NCBI RefSeq assembly: GCF_003820355.1
Contig: NZ_RPOK01000002.1
Location: 310,001-374,000, forward strand
Direction: 5' to 3'
Source of the DNA: Paralteromonas sediminis
GTDB lineage: Bacteria; Pseudomonadota; Gammaproteobacteria; Enterobacterales; Alteromonadaceae
DNA: 64,000 nucleotides
The notes beneath the pieces were generated by a model that did not search any database, was not told where the DNA came from, and saw only the letters and a program-made list of their open reading frames with translations. The position numbers and the translations under genes were made by a program. Below, one piece after another: positions 56,415-64,000 of the stretch; within the stretch, counting starts at the first letter, position 1, and each line of letters starts with the position of its first letter.

Positions 56415-56995
56415 GAGGTTGATGTAGATTGATTCCTGGCTCTTAATTGCTGAGTCTGTAAGTGCAAGCTGGCCCGCACGAGCAGTTCCTGATCGCTTTC
56501 GCGAATGCGGCTAAACAAAAACGATGTATGGTACGCATCTTCAACCTGTTCGCAAGCAATGACCTCACCGTAACAGAAAATGGCACTGTGTTCGGTAGGT
56601 ACAAAAAGCTTTAGCTGGGCAACATCGCCTACTGTCATGGGCCTACTAAGTTTTACCACCATGCCTGCGCCGCCGAACTTAATAGTCGAATGGCGGTATT
56701 TTGGATCGTCTTGCTGCTCCAAAATATAGGAGAGCATCCAATCCAGCTTTTGTGCCTGAGCCTGAAAGTACTCAACCAAAACATCCGCTTGATCACCGAG
56801 GTTTTTTAGACTGCGTAATAGCGACGTATCGGCCGACGAAAATTGTCCAGCCAGTTTAAAAGCATGAGGCATAAGTGCCTCAAATTCATCACTGTCTGGC
56901 AGGGCGGTGTCTTGTGGGATAACATTAACGCTCAATGGGTGCGCAATCATAAAAAAGGCATCAAATTGTTCTTGTTTGTCTGCACTGACACTCAT
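56411..56995 (-). CDS. PilZ-domain protein, atypical
   Basis: ATG 56995 (MSVSADKQEQFDAFFMIAHP) gives 194 residues; an upstream frame to 57106 is less likely. The N-terminal half is helical. The C-terminal half looks like a PilZ barrel (STIKFGGAGMVVKLSRPMTV, LKLFVPTEHSAIFCYGEVIA, HTSFLFSRIRESDQELLV). The c-di-GMP motifs RxxxR and D/NxSxxG are not clearly present: KFGGAGM stands where DxSxxG is expected, so ligand binding is doubtful. It is the first gene of the four-gene overlapping operon with mfd, and divergent from the lolC gene. Confidence 0.7.
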   Translation of the reverse strand: MSVSADKQEQFDAFFMIAHPLSVNVIPQDTALPDSDEFEALMPHAFKLAGQFSSADTSLLRSLKNLGDQADVLVEYFQAQAQKLDWMLSYILEQQDDPKYRHSTIKFGGAGMVVKLSRPMTVGDVAQLKLFVPTEHSAIFCYGEVIACEQVEDAYHTSFLFSRIRESDQELLVRASLHLQTQQLRARNQSTSTS

Positions 56996-57087
56996 TGCCA
57001 CTCTACCCCGGGTTTTGGCTTGTTCGCTGTTAAGCTTACACGTATTATGCTTGCAGCTTAAGTCTTCTACTAGTTTTCTATCGACCG

Positions 57088-58284
57088 ATGTTACCGACTC
57101 CTTCACTGTTTATCGCAATGCGTTATGCCAAAAGTAGACAAAGCAACAGTTTCGTGGCTTTCATTAACGGCTTTTCGGTTGCTGGGATCACCCTCGGGCT
57201 AATGGCATTAATCACTGTGGTTTCAATCATGAATGGTTTCGAAGCTCAATTAAAGCAGCGCGTGCTGGGTGTCGTTCCCCATATTATCACCGAATCTGCA
57301 GTAGACAGCACAGTGTTAAGTGGACGGGAAAACGTAAAGGGTGTCATGGCTTTTGAAGAAGGTGAGGCCATTGTGCAATCCTCCACTGAGTTACGCGGTG
57401 TCATGTTGCAAGGTGTGTCAGAAGAAGGAATGCGCCAGCATAGTATCGTGACCCAAAATATGTTTCTGGGCGATTTTGTTTTTACCGAGGGGCAATTTCA
57501 CGCTGTGGTAGGGCGCGCTCTAGCCAGTCAGCTAGGCATTTCAGTTGGTGACAATGTCAGGGTAATGATTGCTGGTAAAACGGTTTACACGCCATTTGGT
57601 AGAGTACCCAGTCAGCGTTTAGTGACTGTGTCAGGTATTTTTGACTTGGGATCTCAAGTCGATGACACTGTGATATTCATGCATTGGCAGGATGTGCAAA
57701 AACTTAAACGTACCGTGAGTAATGAGAGCAGCCAATGGCGAATCTTTTTAGACGATGCGTTTCAATTTGAATCTGTTGAAAACTGGTTAGTCTCTAAAGG
57801 GTATACAGCTACCTCATGGAGAGATAGACAAGGCACCTTATTTGATGCTGTGAAAATGGAAAAAAACCTGATGTTTGTGATGCTGTTGCTGATCATTGCT
57901 GTCGCGGCGTTTAATATCGTGTCAGCGTTGGTGATGGTGGTGTCAGAAAAACAGGCAGATATCGCTATTTTGCAAACACAGGGCATGTCACCAGCAAGTA
58001 TCATGAATATATTTCTAATCAATGGGCTGCTAAATGGAGTCAAAGGGGCAGTGCTAGGCTGTTTGCTTGGTGCGCTGTGTATTATTGGCATCAACCCACT
58101 CTTGGCCGCGCTTAACGTACCCTTGGCATTGTCAGTAAATGGCGATGCTGTTCCTATTGTTGTTGACTACGGCCAAATTATGCTTGTGGTAGCGTTATCC
58201 TTGGGCTTGTGTTTACTGGCAAGCTTTTACCCTTCAATTAGAGCGATGAGGCTTCAACCCGCTATAACACTGCACAATGAATAA
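57088..58284 (+). CDS. lolC: LolC/LolE-family lipoprotein-releasing permease
   Basis: The start matches the family (LPTPSLFIAMRYAKSRQSNS). The first helix is INGFSVAGITLGLMALITVV, followed by the periplasmic domain and a three-helix FtsX-type C-terminus (MFVMLLLIIAVAAFNIVSAL, and AVLGCLLGALCIIGINPLL) with a SFYPSIRAMRLQPA end. LolCDE extracts lipoproteins from the inner membrane. Unusually, no lolD or lolE follows: the next gene is on the opposite strand and ends at the adjacent base. Whether it is LolC, LolE or the single LolF form is not certain. Confidence 0.85.
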   Translation: MLPTPSLFIAMRYAKSRQSNSFVAFINGFSVAGITLGLMALITVVSIMNGFEAQLKQRVLGVVPHIITESAVDSTVLSGRENVKGVMAFEEGEAIVQSSTELRGVMLQGVSEEGMRQHSIVTQNMFLGDFVFTEGQFHAVVGRALASQLGISVGDNVRVMIAGKTVYTPFGRVPSQRLVTVSGIFDLGSQVDDTVIFMHWQDVQKLKRTVSNESSQWRIFLDDAFQFESVENWLVSKGYTATSWRDRQGTLFDAVKMEKNLMFVMLLLIIAVAAFNIVSALVMVVSEKQADIAILQTQGMSPASIMNIFLINGLLNGVKGAVLGCLLGALCIIGINPLLAALNVPLALSVNGDAVPIVVDYGQIMLVVALSLGLCLLASFYPSIRAMRLQPAITLHNE

Positions 58285-58926
58285 CTATTTGTCTAAGTAA
58301 AACTTATCGTGAAATGTGTAAACCCAGTCTGGCTTATAAATAACCAGGAGCGTCATCGTCATACCGTTTAACATGGCTTCAGGGAACAACATAAGCGGGG
58401 TCAATATTAGGTAATTGTCAAAAGCGACTTGCCAAGTATAAAGGCCATCTAATGTGTAATACCCGGTCAGAAAAAACATTTTTGAGGCGATGCCCAAAGC
58501 GCCAGGGAAAAAAGCGCAAATAAAAATATAGACGAATAAGTGCCGAGGCAGTTTGTGAAAGGCGAGCATGAGCACCAGGTAACTAAGGCTCATGGGCAAG
58601 ACTATACCCAAAAGGCCGTTTACTCCAAACATGGACCAGGACTCTATACCGACTGCCGTTACACCCAGCAGAGCCATAGTCGCGCAGATGATGCCCCATC
58701 TCAGCCCCAAAGTAAGCGCTAGGGCAGGCAGCCACAAGAAGTGTACACTTAACCCTTCGTAAATACCTGCTCTGAAAAGCCACAATGTAAAGACCGCGGC
58801 TGCACACCCAAAGACCAGGTGTTGTTGCCTGTTATTCTGCAATAAGTCGTGCAACGGGAGATGCCGTGAAATATAAAACAACAAGCCACAAAAACCGGCC
58901 AGTGTGGCAATTTGTAATAGGGTCAA
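58285..58926 (-). CDS. CbiM-like energy-coupling factor permease
   Basis: The 213-residue protein has about six helices (LLQIATLAGFCGLLFYI, LVFGCAAAVFTLWLF, FLWLPALALTLGLRWGIICA, SYLVLMLAFHKL, YIFICAFFPGALGIASKMFFL). It ends LTPLMLFPEAMLNGMTMTLLVI. The CbiM/ECF permease resemblance is in the helix order and the LFPEAMLNGM end. No ECF ATPase or substrate unit is nearby. It could be a stand-alone metal or vitamin transporter. It lies 12 bases downstream of xthA on the same strand. Confidence 0.7.
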   Translation of the reverse strand: MTLLQIATLAGFCGLLFYISRHLPLHDLLQNNRQQHLVFGCAAAVFTLWLFRAGIYEGLSVHFLWLPALALTLGLRWGIICATMALLGVTAVGIESWSMFGVNGLLGIVLPMSLSYLVLMLAFHKLPRHLFVYIFICAFFPGALGIASKMFFLTGYYTLDGLYTWQVAFDNYLILTPLMLFPEAMLNGMTMTLLVIYKPDWVYTFHDKFYLDK

Positions 58927-58938
58927 ACCAAAACCTTT

Positions 58939-59748
58939 TTAAACGTCAAACCGCGTCCATACCGGTGCGTGATCAGAGGGCTTTTCGATGCCTCTGAGCT
59001 CATAATCAACACCAGATTCTACGGCTTTAGCCATTAAAGAGTTTGTTGCCATAATCAAATCAATGCGTAAACCTCTGTTGTCATTAAACCCTTTTGAGCG
59101 ATAATCAAACCAGCTGAACTTGTCATCAACACTGGGATTTAGTTGTCTAAAGCTGTCAGTAAACCCCCAGTCAAGCAGGGTATTTAACCAAACTCGTTCT
59201 TCAGGTAAAAAGCTACACTTTCCTGTTCGTAACCAGCGTTTGCGGTTTTCTTCTCCAATACCAATGTCTTTATCTGTATGTGATATGTTGACATCACCCA
59301 TCACAACAATATTGTCTTCAGGTGAATGGTAGGTGGTTAAATAGTGCTGTAAATCAGCGTAAAACTTTTGTTTAGCAGGAAACTTTGTTTCGTGATTTCG
59401 GTTTTCGCCTTGTGGGAAATAGCCGTTGAGAACAGTAAGAGTCTCGCCATTATCTAATTGCGTTTTTACCATGATCATGCGCTTTTGCGCATCAGCATCG
59501 TCAGTAGGAAAGCCATAGGTTATGTCAATCGGCGTTTTTTTGCACAACATAGCCACACCGTAATGTGCCTTTTGCCCATGATAAAAAACCTGATAGCCCA
59601 TGGCTTCTACAGCCTCAACAGGAAAGAGTTCATTGTGTACTTTTGTCTCCTGCAGGCCGATAATATCGGGCTGGTGAGATGTGATAAGCGCTTCTAGTTG
59701 GTGAAGACGCGCACGAATGCCGTTGATATTAAATGAAACCAGTTTCAT
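58939..59748 (-). CDS. xthA: Exonuclease III
   Basis: The 269-residue AP endonuclease/3'-5' exonuclease shows [40 protein letters not shown] (metal-binding Glu), [14 protein letters not shown] (Asp-Asn), [20 protein letters not shown] and the final catalytic [12 protein letters not shown]. It acts in base-excision repair. The CbiM-like gene follows by 12 bases. Confidence 0.96.
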   Translation of the reverse strand: MKLVSFNINGIRARLHQLEALITSHQPDIIGLQETKVHNELFPVEAVEAMGYQVFYHGQKAHYGVAMLCKKTPIDITYGFPTDDADAQKRMIMVKTQLDNGETLTVLNGYFPQGENRNHETKFPAKQKFYADLQHYLTTYHSPEDNIVVMGDVNISHTDKDIGIGEENRKRWLRTGKCSFLPEERVWLNTLLDWGFTDSFRQLNPSVDDKFSWFDYRSKGFNDNRGLRIDLIMATNSLMAKAVESGVDYELRGIEKPSDHAPVWTRFDV

Positions 59749-59821
59749 ACGACCCTGTAGTAATGATGTAATTGTGCATCACTGAATAGTAACAAATGAG
59801 AAGCAATAAAAGGAATAAACT

Positions 59822-60196
59822 ATGGCACTTACCCTCACTGACACGTTAGCCCAAGAGTGGATGACGCTGGATGCAGAGACCCGACAACAGGGCTTTTTCG
59901 ACTATTTAAGCAGTACACTGTGTGTATGGGGCTTAAAGGGAGACGACGGCTGGGTAATGCTAGAACAACAGGATAGTGTGTTTTTACCCTTGTGGTCACA
60001 TGAAATTCTTGCGCAAATGTGGGCGCAACAGCACCATGCCTCCACCACACCGGAGCGTATAAGTTTACATGAATTTAGAACAGCGTGGTTGCCGGGCCTC
60101 ATTCAGAACGGTGTAGGGGTAGTAGTGAGCCCGAGCGATAAGCATGAAGATGCCATTACCATGTCAGCACAAGAGGTAATGGATGAACTGGGCTGA
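59822..60196 (+). CDS. DUF2750 protein
   Basis: A 124-residue soluble protein with the DUF2750 pattern: VWGLKGDDGWVMLEQQDSVF, LPLWSHEILAQMWAQQ, ISLHEFRTAWLPGLIQNGVG and VVVSPSD. The function is unknown. Its end overlaps the SufE gene start by 14 bases, suggesting coupled translation. Confidence 0.88.
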   Translation: MALTLTDTLAQEWMTLDAETRQQGFFDYLSSTLCVWGLKGDDGWVMLEQQDSVFLPLWSHEILAQMWAQQHHASTTPERISLHEFRTAWLPGLIQNGVGVVVSPSDKHEDAITMSAQEVMDELG

Positions 60197-60587
60197 GCAG
60201 GTTAAAAATTCGCATGGCTGGGATGCGGCTACGCGCAAATTAATGCTCGCGGGTAAGGCATTGCCGATTCTGGATGAACAAGACCGATCAGATAGCCATT
60301 ATATAGAAGGTTGTGAATCACCCGTTTGGCTTAAAGTCAGTATTGATGAGCAGTCTGACCAAGTGTCGATTGAGGCATATTCACCGGGGAAAATTGTCCG
60401 TGGATTATTGCAGCTGGTAATAGAGCCGCTTCAGGGGCAACCAGTTCAAACATTCTGCAATTTTGACTTGCTTATGTACATTAGTGAGCTCGGTCTTACG
60501 CGCCTACTTAGCCCTTCAAGAAATAATGGTGTATTGAAAGTGATCGAGCGATTGCGTGCCCTGCAACGATCATTGGGTAGCTGCTAA
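60183..60587 (+). CDS. SufE-family sulphur acceptor
   Basis: The 134-residue protein has the active-site Cys44 in YIEGCESPVWLKVSID and the C-terminal SRNNGVLKVIERLRAL helix typical of SufE/CsdE. It accepts persulphide sulphur from a cysteine desulphurase (SufS or CsdA), but neither lies in the window. The normal length is about 138-147, so it is nearly complete. It overlaps the convergent glycosyltransferase gene by 18 bases. Confidence 0.92.
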   Translation: MNWAEQVKNSHGWDAATRKLMLAGKALPILDEQDRSDSHYIEGCESPVWLKVSIDEQSDQVSIEAYSPGKIVRGLLQLVIEPLQGQPVQTFCNFDLLMYISELGLTRLLSPSRNNGVLKVIERLRALQRSLGSC

Positions 60588-61787
60588 TTTCGTTTTGGCT
60601 TCAATCCATTGCGACATGTATTGATGGCTTTTCAGTGTTTGATGATTCACGATGCGGGATAGAACATGAGCTTTTCTGTGTTCATCCAAGTGTTGATGAA
60701 GGCCTTCTAGCTGGTCAAATACTTCACTAAAGCGACGCGTGTTGACCTGCTGTGACTGGGACAGTATTTTCGCTTTGTCACGGGCCTGTTCCCACGTATG
60801 TTGGTCGTTATACAGTTGGGCGACTGCATCAATAAATTCTCTGTCATCTACGGCTATTGTGCCTGGCCAATCTTTTGGTTCAGCAATACCCTGACAACCT
60901 ATTGCCGTTGTAACACTCGGAGTAGAATAGTGCGTTGCTTCAATAAGTTTGCCTTTGATCCCCGCACCGAATTGAAGGGGGGCGGCAAATACGCGGTAGG
61001 GAGTAAAAGCGTCTTCAACAGAATCAACCCAGCCCTTAACTAAGAATCCGGTTGCAGTATTACTCAGTTCTGTGGCTTTTTTGGGCGGGTAAGCACCATA
61101 GATATGACACTCTTCAGTCTTACCAATACGTTTGCGTATCGCAGGCCAGAGGCTTCTTAGCTTTAATACGGCATCCCAGTTTGGCGCGTGTTTAAAATTG
61201 CCGATAAAACTAATATGCCGCGAAGACGTGAAATGCTTATCTGCGCCATGCGGCATGGGCATACATAATGGGGCCAAGATCATCTGGCTGGCTGGCACGG
61301 AAAAATGTGCTTCGAGCCATCGCATTTCATAGTCGGAAATCACTAAAGTTACATCACTTCGCAGGATAGCGGCTGCTTCTCTGAGCGCAATATCCAGGCT
61401 GCTCACGTCTTTGTCTTCATCAAGATGTTTTTGCCTGATACTTCTCAAACTATGACAATCCTCGGTATTCAGTACTTTGAGAGCATGTGGTGCAGCATGT
61501 GTGACCCGCCACGCGTACTGCTCTTCCGTCATAAAGCGATCAAATATCACAATATCGGGATTCATTGTCTGTACCCAAGTGTCAAATTCACTATCGTTCA
61601 ACGCGATTTCTTTTATTTGAACACCCAAAGCCATTAAATCAACCGCATGGGTGCTAGCTTGTGCCGCGCATGCAAAAACGACAGACCATTGTTTCTGTTT
61701 ACACTGTTCAATGATGTTGAGCATATTGCGTCCAGCTGCGGACGATTTTGGCTCTGGCCATACACAGCCAATTATGAGAACGTTCAA
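60570..61787 (-). CDS. GT4-type glycosyltransferase
   Basis: The 405-residue protein has a GT-B fold. The N-terminus MNVLIIGCVWPEPKSSAAGR is an acceptor-side Rossmann segment. The C-terminus has HISFIGNFKHAPNWDAVLKL, FLVKGWVDSVEDAFTPYRVF and GAGIKGKLIEATHYSTPSVT, in which the usual E-x7-E donor loop is recognisable. No other polysaccharide genes are nearby, so its product is unknown. Confidence 0.87.
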   Translation of the reverse strand: MNVLIIGCVWPEPKSSAAGRNMLNIIEQCKQKQWSVVFACAAQASTHAVDLMALGVQIKEIALNDSEFDTWVQTMNPDIVIFDRFMTEEQYAWRVTHAAPHALKVLNTEDCHSLRSIRQKHLDEDKDVSSLDIALREAAAILRSDVTLVISDYEMRWLEAHFSVPASQMILAPLCMPMPHGADKHFTSSRHISFIGNFKHAPNWDAVLKLRSLWPAIRKRIGKTEECHIYGAYPPKKATELSNTATGFLVKGWVDSVEDAFTPYRVFAAPLQFGAGIKGKLIEATHYSTPSVTTAIGCQGIAEPKDWPGTIAVDDREFIDAVAQLYNDQHTWEQARDKAKILSQSQQVNTRRFSEVFDQLEGLHQHLDEHRKAHVLSRIVNHQTLKSHQYMSQWIEAKTKLAATQ

Positions 61788-61927
61788 CTTCTATTTTTAG
61801 CTATCCAAACACTGGGCGCAGAATACCATGAAATTAGCCGTTAATTTTAACAATATTGATGCAAAAAACTTGGCATAATCGTCACCTGTGAACTATTTAA
61901 TAATGAGTAGCGTCCTCAGAGGTTAGC

Positions 61928-62773
61928 ATGAAGTTAGAATCCTTAGTTGCAGAAGCCGAGTCATTGTTTGTGTTACCTGATTCAGTAACACGGCTCAAGG
62001 CGTGCATGGATGACAGTGCCAGCAGTATTGAAGATATGGGCACTATTATCTCTACGGATCCAGCGTTAGCCACTCAGTTACTGAAAATTGCAAACAGTTC
62101 TCTGTACCGTTTCCCCAACAAGATCGAAACCATTCCTCGAGCATTACAGGTAGTAGGAACGCGCTCTGCTTACGACATGGCACTGGCGTACGGCGTTAGC
62201 CATGCTTTCAAAGACATCAGTGGCACACTAATAGATTTGGATAAGTTTTGGGAACAAAGCGTGAGTTGTGCCTTATTGGCTAAACACCTAGGGGAGCGGT
62301 ATCGGATAAAAGATGCTGAACGGCTTTTTGTTTCTGGCTTATTGCACAACATCGGCGAGTTAGTCGCTATATCTGTTGTGCCCGAACAAGCGAAGAAGTG
62401 TCTGAAATTTAATAAAGACATTACACCAGCCAACCTGCAGCATGCAGTATTAGGTTTTCATTACACTACCTTATCGGCACTGCTTATAAAAAAATGGGGG
62501 TTGCCAGAACCTATTTGGCAAGCTATCCGCACAATTAATTATGACCCTGCAGATATCACCGAACTTGAGGGGCATATTCTTCAACTGGCTTATAGTTTAG
62601 CCCTGGATAACATCAACTCAGATATTTACCCTGCCTACAGCAACGTCAATCCTCACACACAAACACTGCTTGATTTAGAGCGGGCTGATTTAGAAGAAGC
62701 ATTAGATATCAGCAATATCCAATGCTTGGGTATCTTGTCACTGTTTAATCCCACTGCCTTTATGATGTATTAG
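61928..62773 (+). CDS. HDOD-domain protein
   Basis: The 281-residue protein begins with the HDOD pattern MEDMGTIISTDPALATQLLKIANSS-like segment (residues about 37-60), then VSGLLHNIGELVAISV. The HD metal pair is replaced, as in the whole family. HDOD proteins regulate signalling, chemotaxis or type IV pili; no neighbouring partner shows which. No extra output domain is present. Confidence 0.9.
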   Translation: MKLESLVAEAESLFVLPDSVTRLKACMDDSASSIEDMGTIISTDPALATQLLKIANSSLYRFPNKIETIPRALQVVGTRSAYDMALAYGVSHAFKDISGTLIDLDKFWEQSVSCALLAKHLGERYRIKDAERLFVSGLLHNIGELVAISVVPEQAKKCLKFNKDITPANLQHAVLGFHYTTLSALLIKKWGLPEPIWQAIRTINYDPADITELEGHILQLAYSLALDNINSDIYPAYSNVNPHTQTLLDLERADLEEALDISNIQCLGILSLFNPTAFMMY

Positions 62774-62780
62774 GGGCTGG

Positions 62781-63596
62781 CTAGTCGAAAATTGCCACTG
62801 TCTGACGGCTGATAGCAATGGCTTGGTGAGTCTGACTCCAGATAGTCGCTTCCGTATGCCCATAACCATCGTTTGCCTGTCGGGTGTCAGCCTGATAAGC
62901 CAGCCAAGCATCGCCAGCAATGTCAGGCATAGGGTGTAAGAAATCAATATGCCAACTAATCGTGCTGGCTGGTGCTGGCCATTTGAGCATCTGCAAAAGT
63001 GTTGGAGGCCAAGCATCAATAATGGTGATGAGATGTGCCATTTGAACACTTTCAGGCGCTTCTTTGTAGCGCATCCACCCGTGATAATGACTCGTTTTTT
63101 TACGTGTAAAGGGCATACCGCCACCTTCAACACTCAGGTCAAAATGGCGTAAGAACTTTGGCGTCACCTTGGGAATTTGAGGAATGAAATTGCCTTTTTT
63201 CGGTGGTGTCATATCGTGACTGTCTTTGTTTGCAACCGTCACATTTGAGGCTCTCGGCGTACCAAAAACAGCCTGGCAGATAACACAGGTTTTCCCGTCT
63301 TGCACAATCTTACCCAAAAACTGGGCCACGTTTTTCCCCACTCTCAAGCTTTCAACAACAATATCAAAAGGCGTCTCTAATGCTATCGGACCAATGAAGT
63401 TAGTGGTGTAGGCGCGCAAGCACTGCGCGTCGTCGGCATGCTCTTGAATTGCACTAAAGACCATACCTGCACTAATTCCTCCATAGGACGTTCGTCCTTG
63501 TGACCAGTCTTTTGGTATAGACAGATTGTTATATAGCCATGATGTTTCGGAAGTTGCCTTGTTTTCTGGCATGCTGAGTAATTGATTTACGTGCAT
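62781..63596 (-). CDS. Acyl-CoA thioesterase-like double hot-dog protein
   Basis: The start is taken at 63596 (MHVNQLLSMPENK), with GGA upstream; an ATG at 63572 is possible and gives 264 residues. The first hot-dog has WSQGRTSYGGISAGMVFSAI and CLRAYTTNFIGPIALETPF, and the second has ISWHIDFLHPMPDIAGDAWL. This layout matches TesB-like thioesterases that hydrolyse acyl-CoA. The physiological acyl group is unknown. It is divergent from the hydrolase at 63693. Confidence 0.85.
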   Translation of the reverse strand: MHVNQLLSMPENKATSETSWLYNNLSIPKDWSQGRTSYGGISAGMVFSAIQEHADDAQCLRAYTTNFIGPIALETPFDIVVESLRVGKNVAQFLGKIVQDGKTCVICQAVFGTPRASNVTVANKDSHDMTPPKKGNFIPQIPKVTPKFLRHFDLSVEGGGMPFTRKKTSHYHGWMRYKEAPESVQMAHLITIIDAWPPTLLQMLKWPAPASTISWHIDFLHPMPDIAGDAWLAYQADTRQANDGYGHTEATIWSQTHQAIAISRQTVAIFD

Positions 63597-63692
63597 CTGT
63601 GGTCCGATGAGTTGTATACTATGGCACCATATTAACGCAATTCTCATATCAAACAAATGTCTGCAAGGTAATTAATCTAAACAGGAGTACGA

Positions 63693-64000
63693 GTGGATAT
63701 GTCGAAGCAGTCAGCAAGAGTTCAAATGCATTTTGCCCATGCAAATGGATTTCCATCAGGCAGCTATCGTGCGGTGTTTGACGCTCTTGATAATCAAATC
63801 AAGGTGCTGTCAAAGCCCCATTTTGCCTCCGAGCAGACATTCAAACATGATAGAAATTGGCACACATTGGTAAATGAACTGATTCACTACTGTGAACAAT
63901 TTAAACATGCTGATATACCGTTATGGGCAGTGGGACATTCCATGGGCGCAATCGTTTCATTTAAAGCCTGTTGTGAGAGGCCTGACTTATTTGACGGACT
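63693..64000 (+). CDS. Alpha/beta hydrolase, cut by the window end
   Basis: The start is GTG 63693, five bases after AGGAG (63683-63687); ATG 63699 is in frame but farther. The visible 102 residues begin MHFAHANGFPSGSYRAVF, an oxyanion-type HANGFP motif, and reach the nucleophile elbow AVGHSMGAIVSFKAC. The acid and histidine lie beyond the window. It is related to esterase/haloperoxidase-like hydrolases; the substrate is unknown. Confidence 0.82.
   Translation, partial: MDMSKQSARVQMHFAHANGFPSGSYRAVFDALDNQIKVLSKPHFASEQTFKHDRNWHTLVNELIHYCEQFKHADIPLWAVGHSMGAIVSFKACCERPDLFDG

Overview
The window looks like a chromosomal segment of a marine gammaproteobacterium of the Alteromonadales (Alteromonas/Aestuariibacter-like). 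The placement rests on the conserved run thrS-infC-rpmI-rplT-pheS-pheT-ihfA, on csiV directly after mfd, on DUF3080, DUF2750 and H-NOX/kinase genes typical of this order, and on a GlyGly-CTERM exported protease. This is family knowledge; no search was run. I saw no rRNA, tRNA, CRISPR array or complete insertion sequence.

Layout. 1-5.6 kb: a retropepsin-like PDZ lipoprotein and a sensor kinase lead a plus-strand operon. An OmpR-type regulator overlapping an S41 peptidase gene sits convergent to it, so kinase and regulator may be a split pair. Three genes here are each broken by what looks like one missing base in a short homopolymer. 6-11.4 kb is accessory: a minimal tyrosine recombinase, orphan proteins, a gene with an in-frame stop, a DUF4240 membrane fusion, and the C-terminal remnant of an Mrr-type nuclease. 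11.4-23.3 kb holds mixed single genes: an S41-TPR peptidase, two alpha/beta hydrolases, a membrane AraC regulator opposite a DUF2306 protein, two divergent periplasmic binding proteins, a Gfo/Idh/MocA oxidoreductase, an amidohydrolase and a crotonase.

23.4-37.9 kb is rich in signalling. It has an H-NOX nitric oxide sensor with its kinase, an AraC regulator opposite a fatty acid hydroxylase, and a GAF kinase upstream of a small exported protein and a PstS-like protein. A GlyGly-CTERM M12 metallopeptidase is coupled to a small lipoprotein. A three-gene operon encodes an NtrC-type regulator, a free-standing 68-residue histidine-kinase dimerisation domain, and a hybrid kinase with two receivers but no Hpt domain.

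38-46.5 kb is the translation operon (thrS with a visible promoter, infC with an AUU start, rpmI, rplT, pheST, ihfA). Between rplT and pheS lie two hairpin elements. They share a 64-base core in opposite orientations but have unrelated arms, each self-complementary. 46.5-64 kb is mostly housekeeping: a penicillin-acylase relative, nagZ and a DASS transporter, the chained PilZ-mfd-csiV-adenosyltransferase operon, a lone lolC/E gene, xthA, SufE, a glycosyltransferase, an HDOD protein, a thioesterase, and a hydrolase cut by the window end.

The best candidates for something undescribed are the paired hairpin elements (41.37-41.67 kb) and the mini-DHp phosphorelay operon (33.2-36.8 kb).
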